Shown in pieces: positions 29,036-38,380 of a stretch of 64,000 nt of DNA. The stretch is from Chrysemys picta bellii (lineage: Eukaryota > Chordata > Testudines > Emydidae). The stretch lies in NCBI RefSeq assembly GCF_011386835.1, contig NC_088797.1:63699587-63763586 (forward strand). Direction: 5' to 3'. How positions within the stretch are numbered: the first letter of the stretch is position 1; the number at the start of each line of letters is the position of its first letter. The notes under the pieces were generated by a model. The model was given only the letters and a program-made list of their open reading frames with translations, was not told the origin of the DNA and did no database searches. Position numbers and translations under genes: made by a program.

Positions 29036-29639
29036 GGGAAATCTGTACAGTTTTTAAATAAGACATGTAGTTCAGGTCATGTGTCATCTTCAGACACATA
29101 CATTGTCCTCATAAGCATTATTCTACATCCCATGTCCTTTTCAACAAAAATTGTTGAGTTTCATCTGGTGACAGACAACTGATCTGCAAGTTTCCAGTTC
29201 ATCATTACAAGTTGCCTACACCTACAGATAGCGCCAGACTCAGAACTTTTAAGCAGTTCTTCTAGATGGAATTCTGAGCCCTGGTCTACACTACAGGGTT
29301 AGGTCAAATTTAGCCATGTTGGCTCAATTTTATAATGAATGCGACTACACAAGCTACCCCATTCCGTCAACCTAAAGGGTTCTTAAAATCGATTTCTGTA
29401 CTCCTCCCTGGCGAGGGGAGCAGCGCTAAAATCGACCTTGCTGGGTCGAATTTGAGGTAGTGCGGACGCAAATCAACGTTATTGGCCTCCAGGAGCTATC
29501 CCAGAGTTCTCCAATGTGACCGCTCTGGACAGCCCTTTCAACTCCGATGCACTAGCCAGGTACATAGGAAAAGCCCCGGGAACTTTTGAATTTCATTTCC
29601 TGTTTGGTCAGCGTGGCGAGCTCAGCAGCACAGGTGACC

Positions 29640-30155
29640 ATGCAGTCCCCCCAGAATCGCAAACGAGCTCCAGCATGGAGCAAATGGGAGACACTGGATC
29701 TGATTGCTGTATGGGAAGAAGAATCTGTGCAGGCAGAACTCCGATCAAAAAGAAGAAATGCTAATATAGATGCCAAAATCGCACAGGGCATGATGGACAG
29801 AGGCTATAACAGGGACACACAGCAGTGCCGCGTGAAAGTCAAGGAGCTCAGGCAAGCCTACCAAAAGACAAAGGAGGCAAACGGTCGATCTGGGTCAGAG
29901 CCCCATACATGCTGTTTCTATGATCAGCTGCATGGCATTTTAGGGGGGGACCCTACCACTACCCCACCACTGTCCGTGGACACCTGCAAGGGGGGAGTCT
30001 CACACAACACAGAGGAGGATTTTGTGGAGGAGGAGGAGGAGGAGAATGCACAGCAGGCAAGTGGTGAATCCATTCTCCCTGGCAGCCAGGACCTTTTCAT
30101 CACCCTGGAGCCAATACCCTCCCAAGTTGGGATCCCCGACCCTGAAGGCGGATAA
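29640..30155 (+). CDS. Harbinger Myb/SANT-like DNA-binding protein, exon 1
   Basis: Accessory protein that in related systems binds transposon ends and carries the transposase into the nucleus. The frame is open from 29,586. I prefer the ATG at 29,640 (MQSPQNRKRAPAW) because copy 1 has MKSENQKRASAW there; this gives 171 residues. The domain runs from RAPAWSKWETLDLIAVW through RRNAN, DRGYNRDTQQCRVKVKELRQ and NGRSGSEPHTCCFYDQLHGI, with spaced Trp and basic helices of a Myb/SANT-like trihelix. An acidic linker (EEDFVEEEEEENAQQ) and PGSQDLFITLEPIPSQ follow. A TAA at 30,153-30,155 comes just before the expected donor (CTCTG|GTGTGTG, about 30,165), so the C-terminal exon would not be joined in frame. 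The DNA-binding domain itself is uninterrupted. Confidence 0.8.
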   Translation: MQSPQNRKRAPAWSKWETLDLIAVWEEESVQAELRSKRRNANIDAKIAQGMMDRGYNRDTQQCRVKVKELRQAYQKTKEANGRSGSEPHTCCFYDQLHGILGGDPTTTPPLSVDTCKGGVSHNTEEDFVEEEEEENAQQASGESILPGSQDLFITLEPIPSQVGIPDPEGG

Positions 30156-30264
30156 GGCCCCTCTGGTGTGTGCACATTTGAAACTACAGTACAGGGTTTA
30201 AAAGCAATAATGGTTAATGTTTGATTTGCCCTGAAGAGTTGAGATGCATTCGCGGCCAGTACAG

Positions 30265-30738
30265 CTACTGGAAAAGTCTGTTAACGTGTCTGGGGATGGA
30301 GCGGGAATCCTCCAGGAACATCTCCATGAAGCTCTCCTGGAGGTACTCTGAAAGCCTTTGCAGAAGGTTTCTGGGGAGAGCTGCCTTATTTCGTCCTCCA
30401 TGGTAGGACACTTTACCACCCCAAGCCAGTAGCAAGTAGTCTGGAATCATTGCAGTACAAAGCAGGGCAGCGAATGGTCCTGGGTTTTGGTCACATTCAA
30501 GCAACATTCGGTATATATCTTTCTGTGTTAGTCTCAGGAGAGTGATATCATTCGTGGTCACCTGGTTGAAATAGGGGAATTTTTGTAAGGGAACAGTAAA
30601 AGGACCCCGTTCATGCTGGGCTGTTTGCGCTTGGCTAAAAGGGATCATCCCTGAGAATAGCCACGCGACGGGGGGAGAGGTGAAGGGATCATCCCAAATA
30701 GCCACGCGGAGGGGTGGGGGGAGGGGTGTGCTACACAT
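30265..30738 (-). CDS. Third Harbinger reading frame, copy 2 (unknown protein)
   Basis: Unrecognised protein. It is open for 157 codons on the transposase strand and lies in the intron of the SANT gene in antisense. A plausible start is the internal Met of MIPFSQAQTAQHERG, which would give about 128 residues. The conserved part runs from TTNDITLLRLTQKD through MLLECDQNPGPFAALLC, AMIPDYLLLAWGGKVSYHGG and NKAALPRNLLQRLSEYLQES to SIPRHVNRLFQ at the stop. The last 96 residues match copy 1 (21,301-21,591) at 76 positions without gaps. Mostly helical-looking, with no signal peptide, membrane segment or known catalytic motif that I can see. It is intact here while the transposase of this copy is dead. 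It could be a small separate gene or an exon of a longer transposon transcript. Confidence 0.55.
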   Translation of the reverse strand: MCSTPLPPPLRVAIWDDPFTSPPVAWLFSGMIPFSQAQTAQHERGPFTVPLQKFPYFNQVTTNDITLLRLTQKDIYRMLLECDQNPGPFAALLCTAMIPDYLLLAWGGKVSYHGGRNKAALPRNLLQRLSEYLQESFMEMFLEDSRSIPRHVNRLFQ

Positions 30739-31081
30739 CCACCCGAAAACTGCAGCCCCTCCTTTTAAACGGCAAACCCAACTGGCATTGCTTGCTATGG
30801 GAAAGGAGGGCGCTGCAGTTTGAAAACATTCTCACATGTTATGAAGGCATTAGAAGCCAAACCCGCGTACCTTTTGGCTTACCACAGAATTCTGTTGCCC
30901 AGCCATGTGTGATGTGTCACCATACTGGCAGGTGCTCAATATAAAAGGCAAAATGTGACCTTGTACCTAAGGCACATGTGCAGTCTGATGTGAATTGCTT
31001 GATTCACTGTGAAAGAGTCTCCCTTTTGTTCTCAGAAAGGTATCATCTTAAATTTTACTCTTCCTTTTTATCCCCCCGCAG

Positions 31082-31527
31082 GTTCAAATGTTTCTATGCT
31101 CCCCCTGTCATCTCCATCCCTGAGGTTATCACAGATTAGAAGGTGAAAAAAATGCACTTGCGATGACATGTTTTCCGAGCTCATGCAGTCCTCCCGCACT
31201 GATAGGGCACAGCTGAATGCATGGAGACATTCAGTGGCAGAGTCCAGGAAAGCATTAAGTGAGCGCGATGAGAAGAGGCAGGATGCAATGCTGAGGCTAA
31301 TGGGGGAGCAAATGGACATGCTCAGGTGTCTGGTGGAGCTGCAGGAAAGCCAACAAGAGCACAGACCACTGCTACATCCACTGTACAACCACCTGCCCTC
31401 CTCCCCAAGTTCCATATCCTCCTCACCCAGACGCCCAAGAACGCGGGGGGGGAGGCTCCGGGCACCCAGCCGCTGCACTCCAGAGGATGGCCCAAGCAAC
31501 AGAAGGCTGTCATTCAAACAGTTTTGA
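31082..31527 (+). pseudogene. Harbinger SANT gene, exon 2 (copy 2)
   Basis: Follows a good acceptor (TTCCTTTTTATCCCCCCGCAG, ending at 31,081; 20 pyrimidine-rich bases before AG). The open part at 31,168-31,527 starts MFSELMQSSRTDRAQLNAWR and continues with an Arg/Glu-rich probable coiled coil (MLRLMGEQMDMLRCLVELQE). The tail is Pro/Ser/Arg-rich, ending RRLSFKQF. It matches the minus-strand exon at 20,645-20,181 in copy 1. A stop within QIRR*KK upstream of MFSEL and the TAA at the end of exon 1 mean the full protein cannot be made. The coiled coil may mediate multimerisation or transposase binding (inference). Confidence 0.75.
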
Positions 31528-31780
31528 TTTGTAGTGTGGCTACAATAAACAATGTGGCCTTATCCTTCCCTCCTCCCCCACCCCACCCTACCCCACCCGG
31601 GATACCTTATCAGTTATCTCCCTTTTTTTTAATTAATTAAGAAAGAATGCATGGTTTCAAAACAATAGTGACTTTATTTCCTTTGCCAGCTGTGATCAAA
31701 GGGGTGAGGGTGGTTGGCTTATAGGGAGTTAAAATCAACAAAGGGGGCGGGTTTGCATCAAGGAGAAACACACACAACTG

Positions 31781-33863
31781 TCACATCATAGCCTGGCCAG
31801 TCATGAAACTGGTTTTCAAAGCCTCTCTGATGCACAGCGCACCTACCTGTGGTCTTCTAATCACTCTGGTGTCTGGCTGTTCAAAATTGGCAGCCAGGCA
31901 GTTTGCCTCAACCACCCACCCCGCCATAAACGTCTCCCCCTTACTCTCACAGATATTATGGAGCACACAGCAAGCAGTAATAACTATGGGAATATTGGTT
32001 GCGCTGAGGTCTAACCTAGTCAGCAAACAGTGCCAGCGAGCTTTTAAACGTCCAAAGGCACATTCTACCACCATTCTGCACTTGCTCAGCCTATAGTTGA
32101 ACTGCTCCTTACTACTGTCCAGACTGCCAGTATATGGCTTCATGAGCCATGGGAGCAAGGGATAGGCTGGGTCTCCAAGGATAACTATTGGCATTTCAAC
32201 ATCCCCAACAGTAATTTTCTGGTCTGGGAAGTAAGTCCCTTCTTACAGCTGCTCAAACAGCCCGGAGTTCCTAAAGATGCAAGCGTCATGCACCTTTCCC
32301 GGCCATCCCACGTGATGTCGGTGAAACATCCCTTGTGATCCACCAGTGCTTGCAGCACCATTGAGAAGTACCCCTTGCAGTTTATGTACTGGTTGGCAAG
32401 GTGGTCCGGTGCCAAGATAGGGATATGCGTTCCGCCTATTGCCTCACCACAGTTAGGGAAACCCATTGCAGCAAAGCCATCCAGTATGACCTGCACATTT
32501 CCCAGAGTCACTACCCTTGATAGCAGAACGTCAGTGATTGCATTGGTTACTTGAATCACAGCAGTCCCCACAGTAGATTTGCCCATTCCAAAATGATTCC
32601 CGACTGACTGGTAGCAGTCAGACATTGCAAGCTTCCACAGGCCTATCACCACTTGCTTCTCAACAGTCAGGGCAGCTCTCATCTTGGTATTCCTGCGCTT
32701 CACGGCAGGGGAAAGCAACTCACAGAGTTCCTGGAAAGTGGCCTTACGCATCCAAAAGTTTCACACCCACTGGGAATCATCCCATACCTGCAACACTATG
32801 TGGTCCCACCAGTCTGTGCTTGTTTGCTGGGCCCAGAATCGACATTCCACTGTATCAACCAGCCCCAGTGCCGCCATGATGTCCCAATTGCCACAGCCCG
32901 TGCTTTCAGGAACATCTGTGTCCATGTCCTCAGCACAATCGTCCTCATGCTGGTAGGTCGTAGCCAGTTTCTGCACATACTGCAGTATTGTGACGAAGTG
33001 GGGGGTTTTCTTGTTTTCTGTGGAGTTTCAATGGTTTGCATGCGGAGGGGGTGGGACTCAGTTTCCCTGGGTGTTACTGGTTTAACAAGGTGAGGGGAGA
33101 GGGAGTTTGTTTTGCAGAGGACCGGAGAGAGGACTTGGGGACCCAGCCGATGGCCTGGAGGATAGATACCCCAGCGACCGGTGACCTGGTGACCCGGAGG
33201 CCCAGCTGAGGACACGCATCCGGTTCTGGCCAGTGGGCAGACAATGGGCTGCAGAGTGAGGACCCAGTGACTTAACCAGCCAATTCCAGCCAGAGGACAG
33301 AAGCGAGAAGAGGAGGTCCCGGTTTACGACCCTGTTTACCTGGAGAGAAGACAATGGACAGAGGCGGGGCCTGGGGCCGGTGATCTCAGAGGCCCAGCTG
33401 GGAAGCAGGCGGGCTCTGGGCTGGAGAGGGGGAGCAGAGAGACTGGGATGTGCTGGGCTGAGGGAGGCCAGGCCTGAGGCCCTGAGAGTTTCCTGTGCTG
33501 TGTTCAACCCTCAGTTAAACCCTCCTGTTTTATGCTGGCTGAGAGTCACTCTGGTCTAGAGAACAGGGTGGCATCAACCCCTTTGGGGGTGAAGGCCAGG
33601 AGGGTCCAGAACGAGTGGACTCCCTGAGGGGGCCCACAGCAAGAAACAGGTGTGCTAGGGTCCGAGAGGTGCGGATCCAGGAGGTGGAGGGGCCTGACCC
33701 TGAGAATGAGTGGACCCCCGAGAAGGGCTGTCTCACTGAAAGGGGCACCCCCCATGGACCGCACGGGGCCAAGAGTGGGCACGATCTGTGAGTCCGTGAC
33801 AAGTATAATGCGCAAGGTATTTACAATGCTCACACCAGCAGCGGTAAGCTGAGCGGGCTCCAT
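31781..33863 (-). pseudogene. Harbinger transposase, copy 2, split and mutated
   Basis: Homologue of the copy 1 transposase in pieces. The start MEPAQLTAAGV lies at 33,863, then the 813 bp LTR interrupts at 33,801-32,989. It resumes with EDMDTDVPES and STDWWDHIVLQVWDD (to 32,761), then after a frame change MRKATFQELCELLSP ... GNHFGMGKSTVGTAVI (32,751-32,185). The last block is MPIVILGDPAYPLLPWLMKP to SFMTGQAMM (32,194-31,781). The first catalytic Asp is lost: IGGTHIPI instead of IDGTHIPI. The HDARIF region with the second Asp is frameshifted, while Glu in VVECAFGRLKARW remains. Clearly inactive. Confidence 0.92.
32989..33801 (+). mobile_element. Solo LTR (813 bp) inside the transposase gene
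   Basis: Begins TGTGACGAAGTGGGGGG and ends GAGTCCGTGACA, i.e. TG...CA. It is flanked by a perfect 5 bp duplication AGTAT (32,984-32,988 and 33,802-33,806). No gag, pol or env sequence is present, so it is the product of LTR-LTR recombination, or a non-autonomous LTR unit. A degenerate poly(A) signal (CAGTTAAACCCTCC near 33,515) suggests plus orientation. Superfamily (ERV or gypsy) cannot be decided from an LTR alone; the 5 bp duplication fits either. Confidence 0.93.
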
Positions 33864-34234
33864 GCTATGGCGTCTTCATGGGTAACCCAGGCAAAAAGGC
33901 ACGAAATGATTGTCTGCAGTTGCTTTCACGGAGGGAGAGAGGGAGGGAGGGGAGAGTGACGACATGTACCCAAAACCACCTGCGACAATGTTTTTGCCCC
34001 ATCAGGCATTGAGAGCTTAATCCAGAATTCCAATGGGCAGCAGAGACTGCGGGAACTGTGGGATAGCTTACCACAGGGACCGCTCCGTGAGTCGATGCTA
34101 GCCACGGTAGTGAGGACGCACTCCACCGACTTAATGCGCTTAGTGGGGTCATACACAATTGACTGTATAAAATCAATTTCTAAAAATAGTTTTCTATAAA
34201 ATCGACCTAATTTTGTAGTGTAGACATACCCTTA

Positions 34235-35050
34235 GTCTCAGCGTATGAAGAAGGACAGTACAGAGGATGTCTAATAAGATTTTGTATGAATTTTCTCCAA
34301 ATGTCTATATTTGCTAATAGTGGAAGCAAGCAATTTGTTATCAGGCAATATGTTAGATGTTACTCCTTGTACAACATAATACAGGCGCAACATTCTGGCC
34401 AGGTATAGGGATCACAGACTGGCTGGTTCAGTAAAAACTGCTGACTTGCTTTCTATGCTGACTAAAGCTCTTTTAGGCTCAATGTAATTTGGCCTGCTTT
34501 ACTTCAGAGGTATATTTTAAGTAGGTTTTGGCCACAATTTTTTTTTTTTTTTTTTTTTTTTTGCACACATGATGACTTAGCCAGCAAAGCATCCTGCCTT
34601 TTCTCACGCAGATGGAATAAACTGTAATGTTGTCCCATGAGAGGGTTTTGGTTTTGTTTTTTCCAAAAAGGAAGGTAAATAACAATGTAAAACAGAAGCA
34701 GAAACCAATCTGGGTCTCTTTTGTAAACATGGCATTGCGGAGAAAGCTGCAGATTTAGCCTTATGGGAACTGAAGCGAGGTCCCTACATCCAATCTGTTG
34801 ATGCATGCAAAGCATTTTGGACAGGGTTTTGGATATCCACTTCATCTGCAAAACTGGGCATTTCCCCCTTTACCTTGTGCTTTTAAAAGAATAAAAAATC
34901 CTGCAATTGAAATATAAAAACCCATTTATTTCTTGAACATGCGCTGAATGCCCCCACTCATCAGGATATAAATGTATTATTTTTTTAAAAAATTAGCTAG
35001 ACTAAAGTTGCTGGTTGGCTCATCTCTCTAACTAGAAAGGATGGTCTTGA
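34235..35050. other. Intergenic DNA with T24 tract
   Basis: No gene recognised. A run of about 24 T lies at 34,539-34,562. It could mark the tail of a minus-strand retroposed sequence, but no source was identified. Confidence 0.4.
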
Positions 35051-35054
35051 GAGG

Positions 35055-35330
35055 CAGGCATGGGGCTAAAACTCAAGATCTGGATTTGATTCCTGACTTT
35101 CCCATAGACTCCCTATGTGATATTTGGCAAATCATTTAAGGTCTGATCCAAAGACTACTGGAGTGAACAATAGGAACTCCCCATCTATAAATGGGAATAA
35201 CAATCCCTCGTTTCTTTCTCCCACTCTTTGTCTGTCTTGTCTGTTTAGAATGGAAGCTCTTCCCGGCAGAGGGTGACTCTTCCTAAGTGTTTGTACAGTC
35301 CATGGTACCATGGAGACTGATTTCAGTTTT
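35055..35330 (+). repeat. MIR-type SINE
   Basis: Diverged MIR: AGGCATGGGGCTAAAACTCA, GATCTGGATTTGATTCCTGA, GTGATATTTGGCAAATCATT, followed by the GTTTGTACAGTCCATGGTAC tail. Confidence 0.6.
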
Positions 35331-35376
35331 GACCTCTAGGTGCTAAATATAAGGCAAGTTGTCATAACTATAAAGC

Positions 35377-35540
35377 AGTGGTTCCCAAACTTTAACAGCC
35401 CGCGAATCCCTTTCACTAAATTGTGAAATCTCGTGAACCCCCTCCTAAAAATGAATATTTTCAGGGATTTAAGTTTAAATTTCCTCAGTGTGATGGATGC
35501 CCCAACTGCCGGGCCCCGGAATCTATGAACCTCTGAAAAA
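35377..35540. mobile_element. hAT-type element, left end
   Basis: CAGTGGTTCCCAAACTTTAA is a Charlie-like hAT terminus, followed by CCCTTTCACTAAATTGTGAA. No matching right terminus or target duplication found. The GC-rich minisatellite at 35.9-36.3 kb probably belongs to the same decayed element. Confidence 0.6.
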
Positions 35541-35820
35541 TATTTTTAATTGAAACTTTTTTTAACAAACATAGAAAAACCAGAAACCAAAAATGTTTCT
35601 GTAAAATGTTTTTTTGGCTTTTATTTAAAAAAAAAATGGTTTCTAATAAAAATAAATTCATTTTTGGTTTTCAAAAATCAGAAAATGTTTCATGAAAACA
35701 GTTTTTGAAAATGGACCATTTTTCCGTTTCAGTTTTTTGTAAATTTTTCTTGGGGAATTTTGAAAAGTGAAAAAAATTGAAAACTTTCTGTGAAAAATGC
35801 TTGGTATTTTTCACCCACCT
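35541..35820. repeat. AT-rich degenerate repeat
   Basis: Repeated AAATTTTT/GAAAATTTT-type words (TTTTTGGTTTTCAAAAATCA, GGAATTTTGAAAAGTG) ending TTTTTCACCCACCTCTA. Probably a decayed MITE of unknown family. Confidence 0.4.
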
Positions 35821-35889
35821 CTAGTTTCTGGTGAGGTTGTGGCTGGTGGTAACAAGGAGGGCCGTGGTTCTGGCTTTAGATGAGATTTG

Positions 35890-36325
35890 GCAAATTCCTG
35901 GGGCTCGGGCTGGGGTTCGGGCTGCCGGCTCCACCACTGATGGGGGCGGGGCTCAGGCTGCCAGCCCCTACTGCCTGGCCCTGCTCTCCCTGGGGCTCGG
36001 GCTGCCAGCCCCCCACAGAGCGCTGGGGTTCAGGCTGCCAGCCCCAACTGCCCGGCCCCACTCTCCCTGGGGCTCGGGCTGCCAGCCCCACGTGGAGCAC
36101 TGGGGTTCAGGCTGCCGGCTCTCCTGCTGATGGTGGCAGGGCTCGGGCTGCCAGCCCCAACTGCCAGGCCCCACTTTCCCTGGGGCTCGGGCTGCCAGCC
36201 CCGCTCGGAGCGCTGGGGTTCGGGCTGCCGGCTCCCCTGCTGATGGGGGCAGGGCTTGGGCTGCCGGCCCCAACTGCCCAGCCCTGCTTTCCCTGGGGCT
36301 CAGGGTGTCTGCCCTGCAACTGGGT
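35890..36325. repeat. GC-rich minisatellite
   Basis: About three and a half units of roughly 115-125 bp built from GGGGCTCGGGCTGCCAGCCC, CAGCGCTGGGGTTC-like and CAACTGCCCGGCCCC blocks. Produces long Gly/Pro/Ala-rich open frames on both strands (120-175 codons), which I regard as compositional. Confidence 0.8.
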
Positions 36326-36329
36326 CCCA

Positions 36330-36946
36330 CCTGCTGTCTCCAATGGCCGGGGTCCTCTGTCCGCCATTAGTGAAATAAGTCTTGAGGAAAATGTTAAGCA
36401 TGTGTAGACCTTTGGTGGTTTTAACCCTTTTCTCTGATTGCTATGTTGCTAGGATAAACATAGTTTGTTCTGAAGCAGCTGTTCTGAGTCACTTTGTCAC
36501 CTTCTGGCTTCAGCTCCCAAAGGGAGTCTGTGCAGATGGATGAACACAGCAGGCCTGAGGAGTCATCATGGTTGGTGAACAGAGGTGTCGTAGCCATAAG
36601 ACCCAGTCGTGAATTGCAGGATTCTACCCTGAGAGAAATGAAGGTGCTGGGCCTGTCACTGGGCCCAAGAAGAAAAGAAAAAGAGGTCAAAGGTACAGCT
36701 AGTCCTGGACTGTAACTCTCCTAGAATACATTGTTCTATGATGGCACATGTGCCTTTACTGTCGATCCTAAACTTGTATAGTATTGTTGTGTGCTGTTAA
36801 AGAGTTGCCACTTCCTATTCCAGAGAGAAGAGAATTAATGGATTGACGGAGCAATTCTGGTGTATACTTGGTACATATGGCTTGTAAAATGCAGGAGGAC
36901 CCTTTGGCAGGGAAAGCGCTGTGTTAGTGTAAGATATTATTATAAG
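36330..36946. other. Intergenic DNA, nothing recognised
   Basis: No exon or repeat recognised. Confidence 0.4.
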
Positions 36947-36950
36947 ACCC

Positions 36951-37690
36951 TGTGACAGGATGTACAAACCCAGCACCAGGCAAGAAGGAGTTAAAGAGCA
37001 GCTTTGAGTTCAGGTAGCACTGTCCCACTGCATCTGCAAGGCATGCTGATTTTGGAAGAGGAACCTTAAAAAGGGAGAAGCTCCATTCAGAAGAGGCCAG
37101 CCTGGAGAGGTGGGCAGACATCTCACTCTCAGCTCCCGAGAGGAGCACCACAGAGACCTTAGGTAAACTGTGAGCACAGAGTGTTAGTACAGACAGTTGG
37201 AGGATCTGGGTAGGACAGAGAAGGTGGAGCAATCTATTTCTGTTACCTTATTTTCTTCTCCTTTGTTACCTCAAGGGCTGAGACTAGGGGCTGGGCCCCA
37301 GAGCAGACCCCTGCTGAGAACACGAGCCCCCCTGAGGAGAAGGTGGAGATATTGTAGGAAGCAGCCTAGGGAAGAATCAAGAGGTCTGACCAGACAGACC
37401 TTGATCACTTGCTACAGGGTCCCTGGTCTGGAACCCAGGGTAGAGGAAGGGAGGAGTTCCCCTATAGCCTCGCTGGGAGGAATAGAGAGAACACCCAAGA
37501 CAGAAGGGGTCAGAAAGACTATTAGGCCTGGGACTATTGGGTGAAAACGCTGGTTTACCCTGATAGGGATGAGACCGTATTTGGCCCTGCCAGAGGCGAG
37601 TTACAAGGCAAAAGGGGACCACCAGCAGACCTGGAAGGACTACAGAGGATGAAACCCTGCATAATGGGGTGCTCTGGCTGGTGAGACACT
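36951..37690 (+). repeat. Possible LTR-like repeat
   Basis: Starts TGTGACAGGATGTACAAACC, similar in its first bases to the solo LTR at 32,989. It has the dense GGAGGAG/CAGAGG purine-rich character of turtle LTRs. No target duplication or clear 3' end was found, so this is tentative. Confidence 0.3.
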
Positions 37691-37699
37691 TTGCCAGGA

Positions 37700-38155
37700 A
37701 GTGCAAGGAAGTAAATAGAGTTTTTATTTTCTCTTTGCAATTCACCTTTCAAAGATATGTGGTGTTCCCTCTGAGTACACCTGAAAGCAGCTAACGATCC
37801 AAGCAAAAACTTGCCTGCAATAGCAAAACCAGTTTCTGCAGTGAGTTATTTTATGGGTGCTATCTTAAAATATTGTTATCTTCATGTATGTGCTAACTGG
37901 AAGCTCCCTGCTAGTAGCTCTTTCACAACAAATGCAGCACATTATTCAGGTGCTGAGTTGGGTTTTATTTTTAGTGTTTATCTCCCCACACTGTGGCAAG
38001 AGGAGACAGGATGCCAGGCTTTCCGGTTATGGGACTTTGACCTGTTGTAGTTGTTCTAACAGGTAGCAGTATGCTATGCTACTTTCACATGTACTGTGTG
38101 GCTCACTGATCATACCCTCAGTGTGTGCCCAGAAGTATTACCCGTCCATGAGTGG
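37700..38155. other. Intergenic DNA, nothing recognised
   Basis: No gene or repeat recognised. Confidence 0.4.
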
Positions 38156-38159
38156 ATTA

Positions 38160-38380
38160 ATTACTATTTATTGTTATGTATTTGTATTGTGGTAATGCCG
38201 AAAGGGCCCCAACTAAGATTGGAGCCTCATTGTGCTAGGTGCTTGTACAAACACAGCGTAAAAGATAGACCCTTCCCCAAAGAGCTTACAGTCTAAACAG
38301 ACAAAGGGTGGGAGAAAGGAATTATTAGTAGTCCCATTTTACAGATGAGAAACTGAGGCCCAGAGAGATGAAGGGTCAGA
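38160..38380 (-). repeat. MIR/L2-like ancient repeat
   Basis: Contains GGCCCCAACTAAGATTGGAG, TTGTGCTAGGTGCTTGTACA, AAAGAGCTTACAGTCTAAAC and CATTTTACAGATGAGAAACT GAGGCCCAGAGAG (split at 20). Reverse orientation. Confidence 0.7.

Larger units (their letters stand above)
29278..34231 (-). mobile_element. PIF/Harbinger transposon, copy 2 (with LTR insert)
   Basis: Ends: left GCCCTGGTCTACACTAC; right, in reverse, GGGTATGTCTACACTAC, both followed by a TTAGGTC-like subterminus. Flanks TGA (29,275-29,277) and TTA (34,232-34,234) fit a 3 bp duplication with one change. Without the LTR insertion and its duplicated 5 bp the element is about 4.1 kb, close to copy 1. Orientation is opposite to copy 1: SANT gene on plus at the left, transposase on minus at the right. 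The termini differ from copy 1 beyond TCTACACTA, so it is a related subfamily. Confidence 0.9.

Noticed and set aside
35831..36407. 120-175-codon open frames
   Set aside because: Translation of the GC-rich minisatellite, open on both strands.
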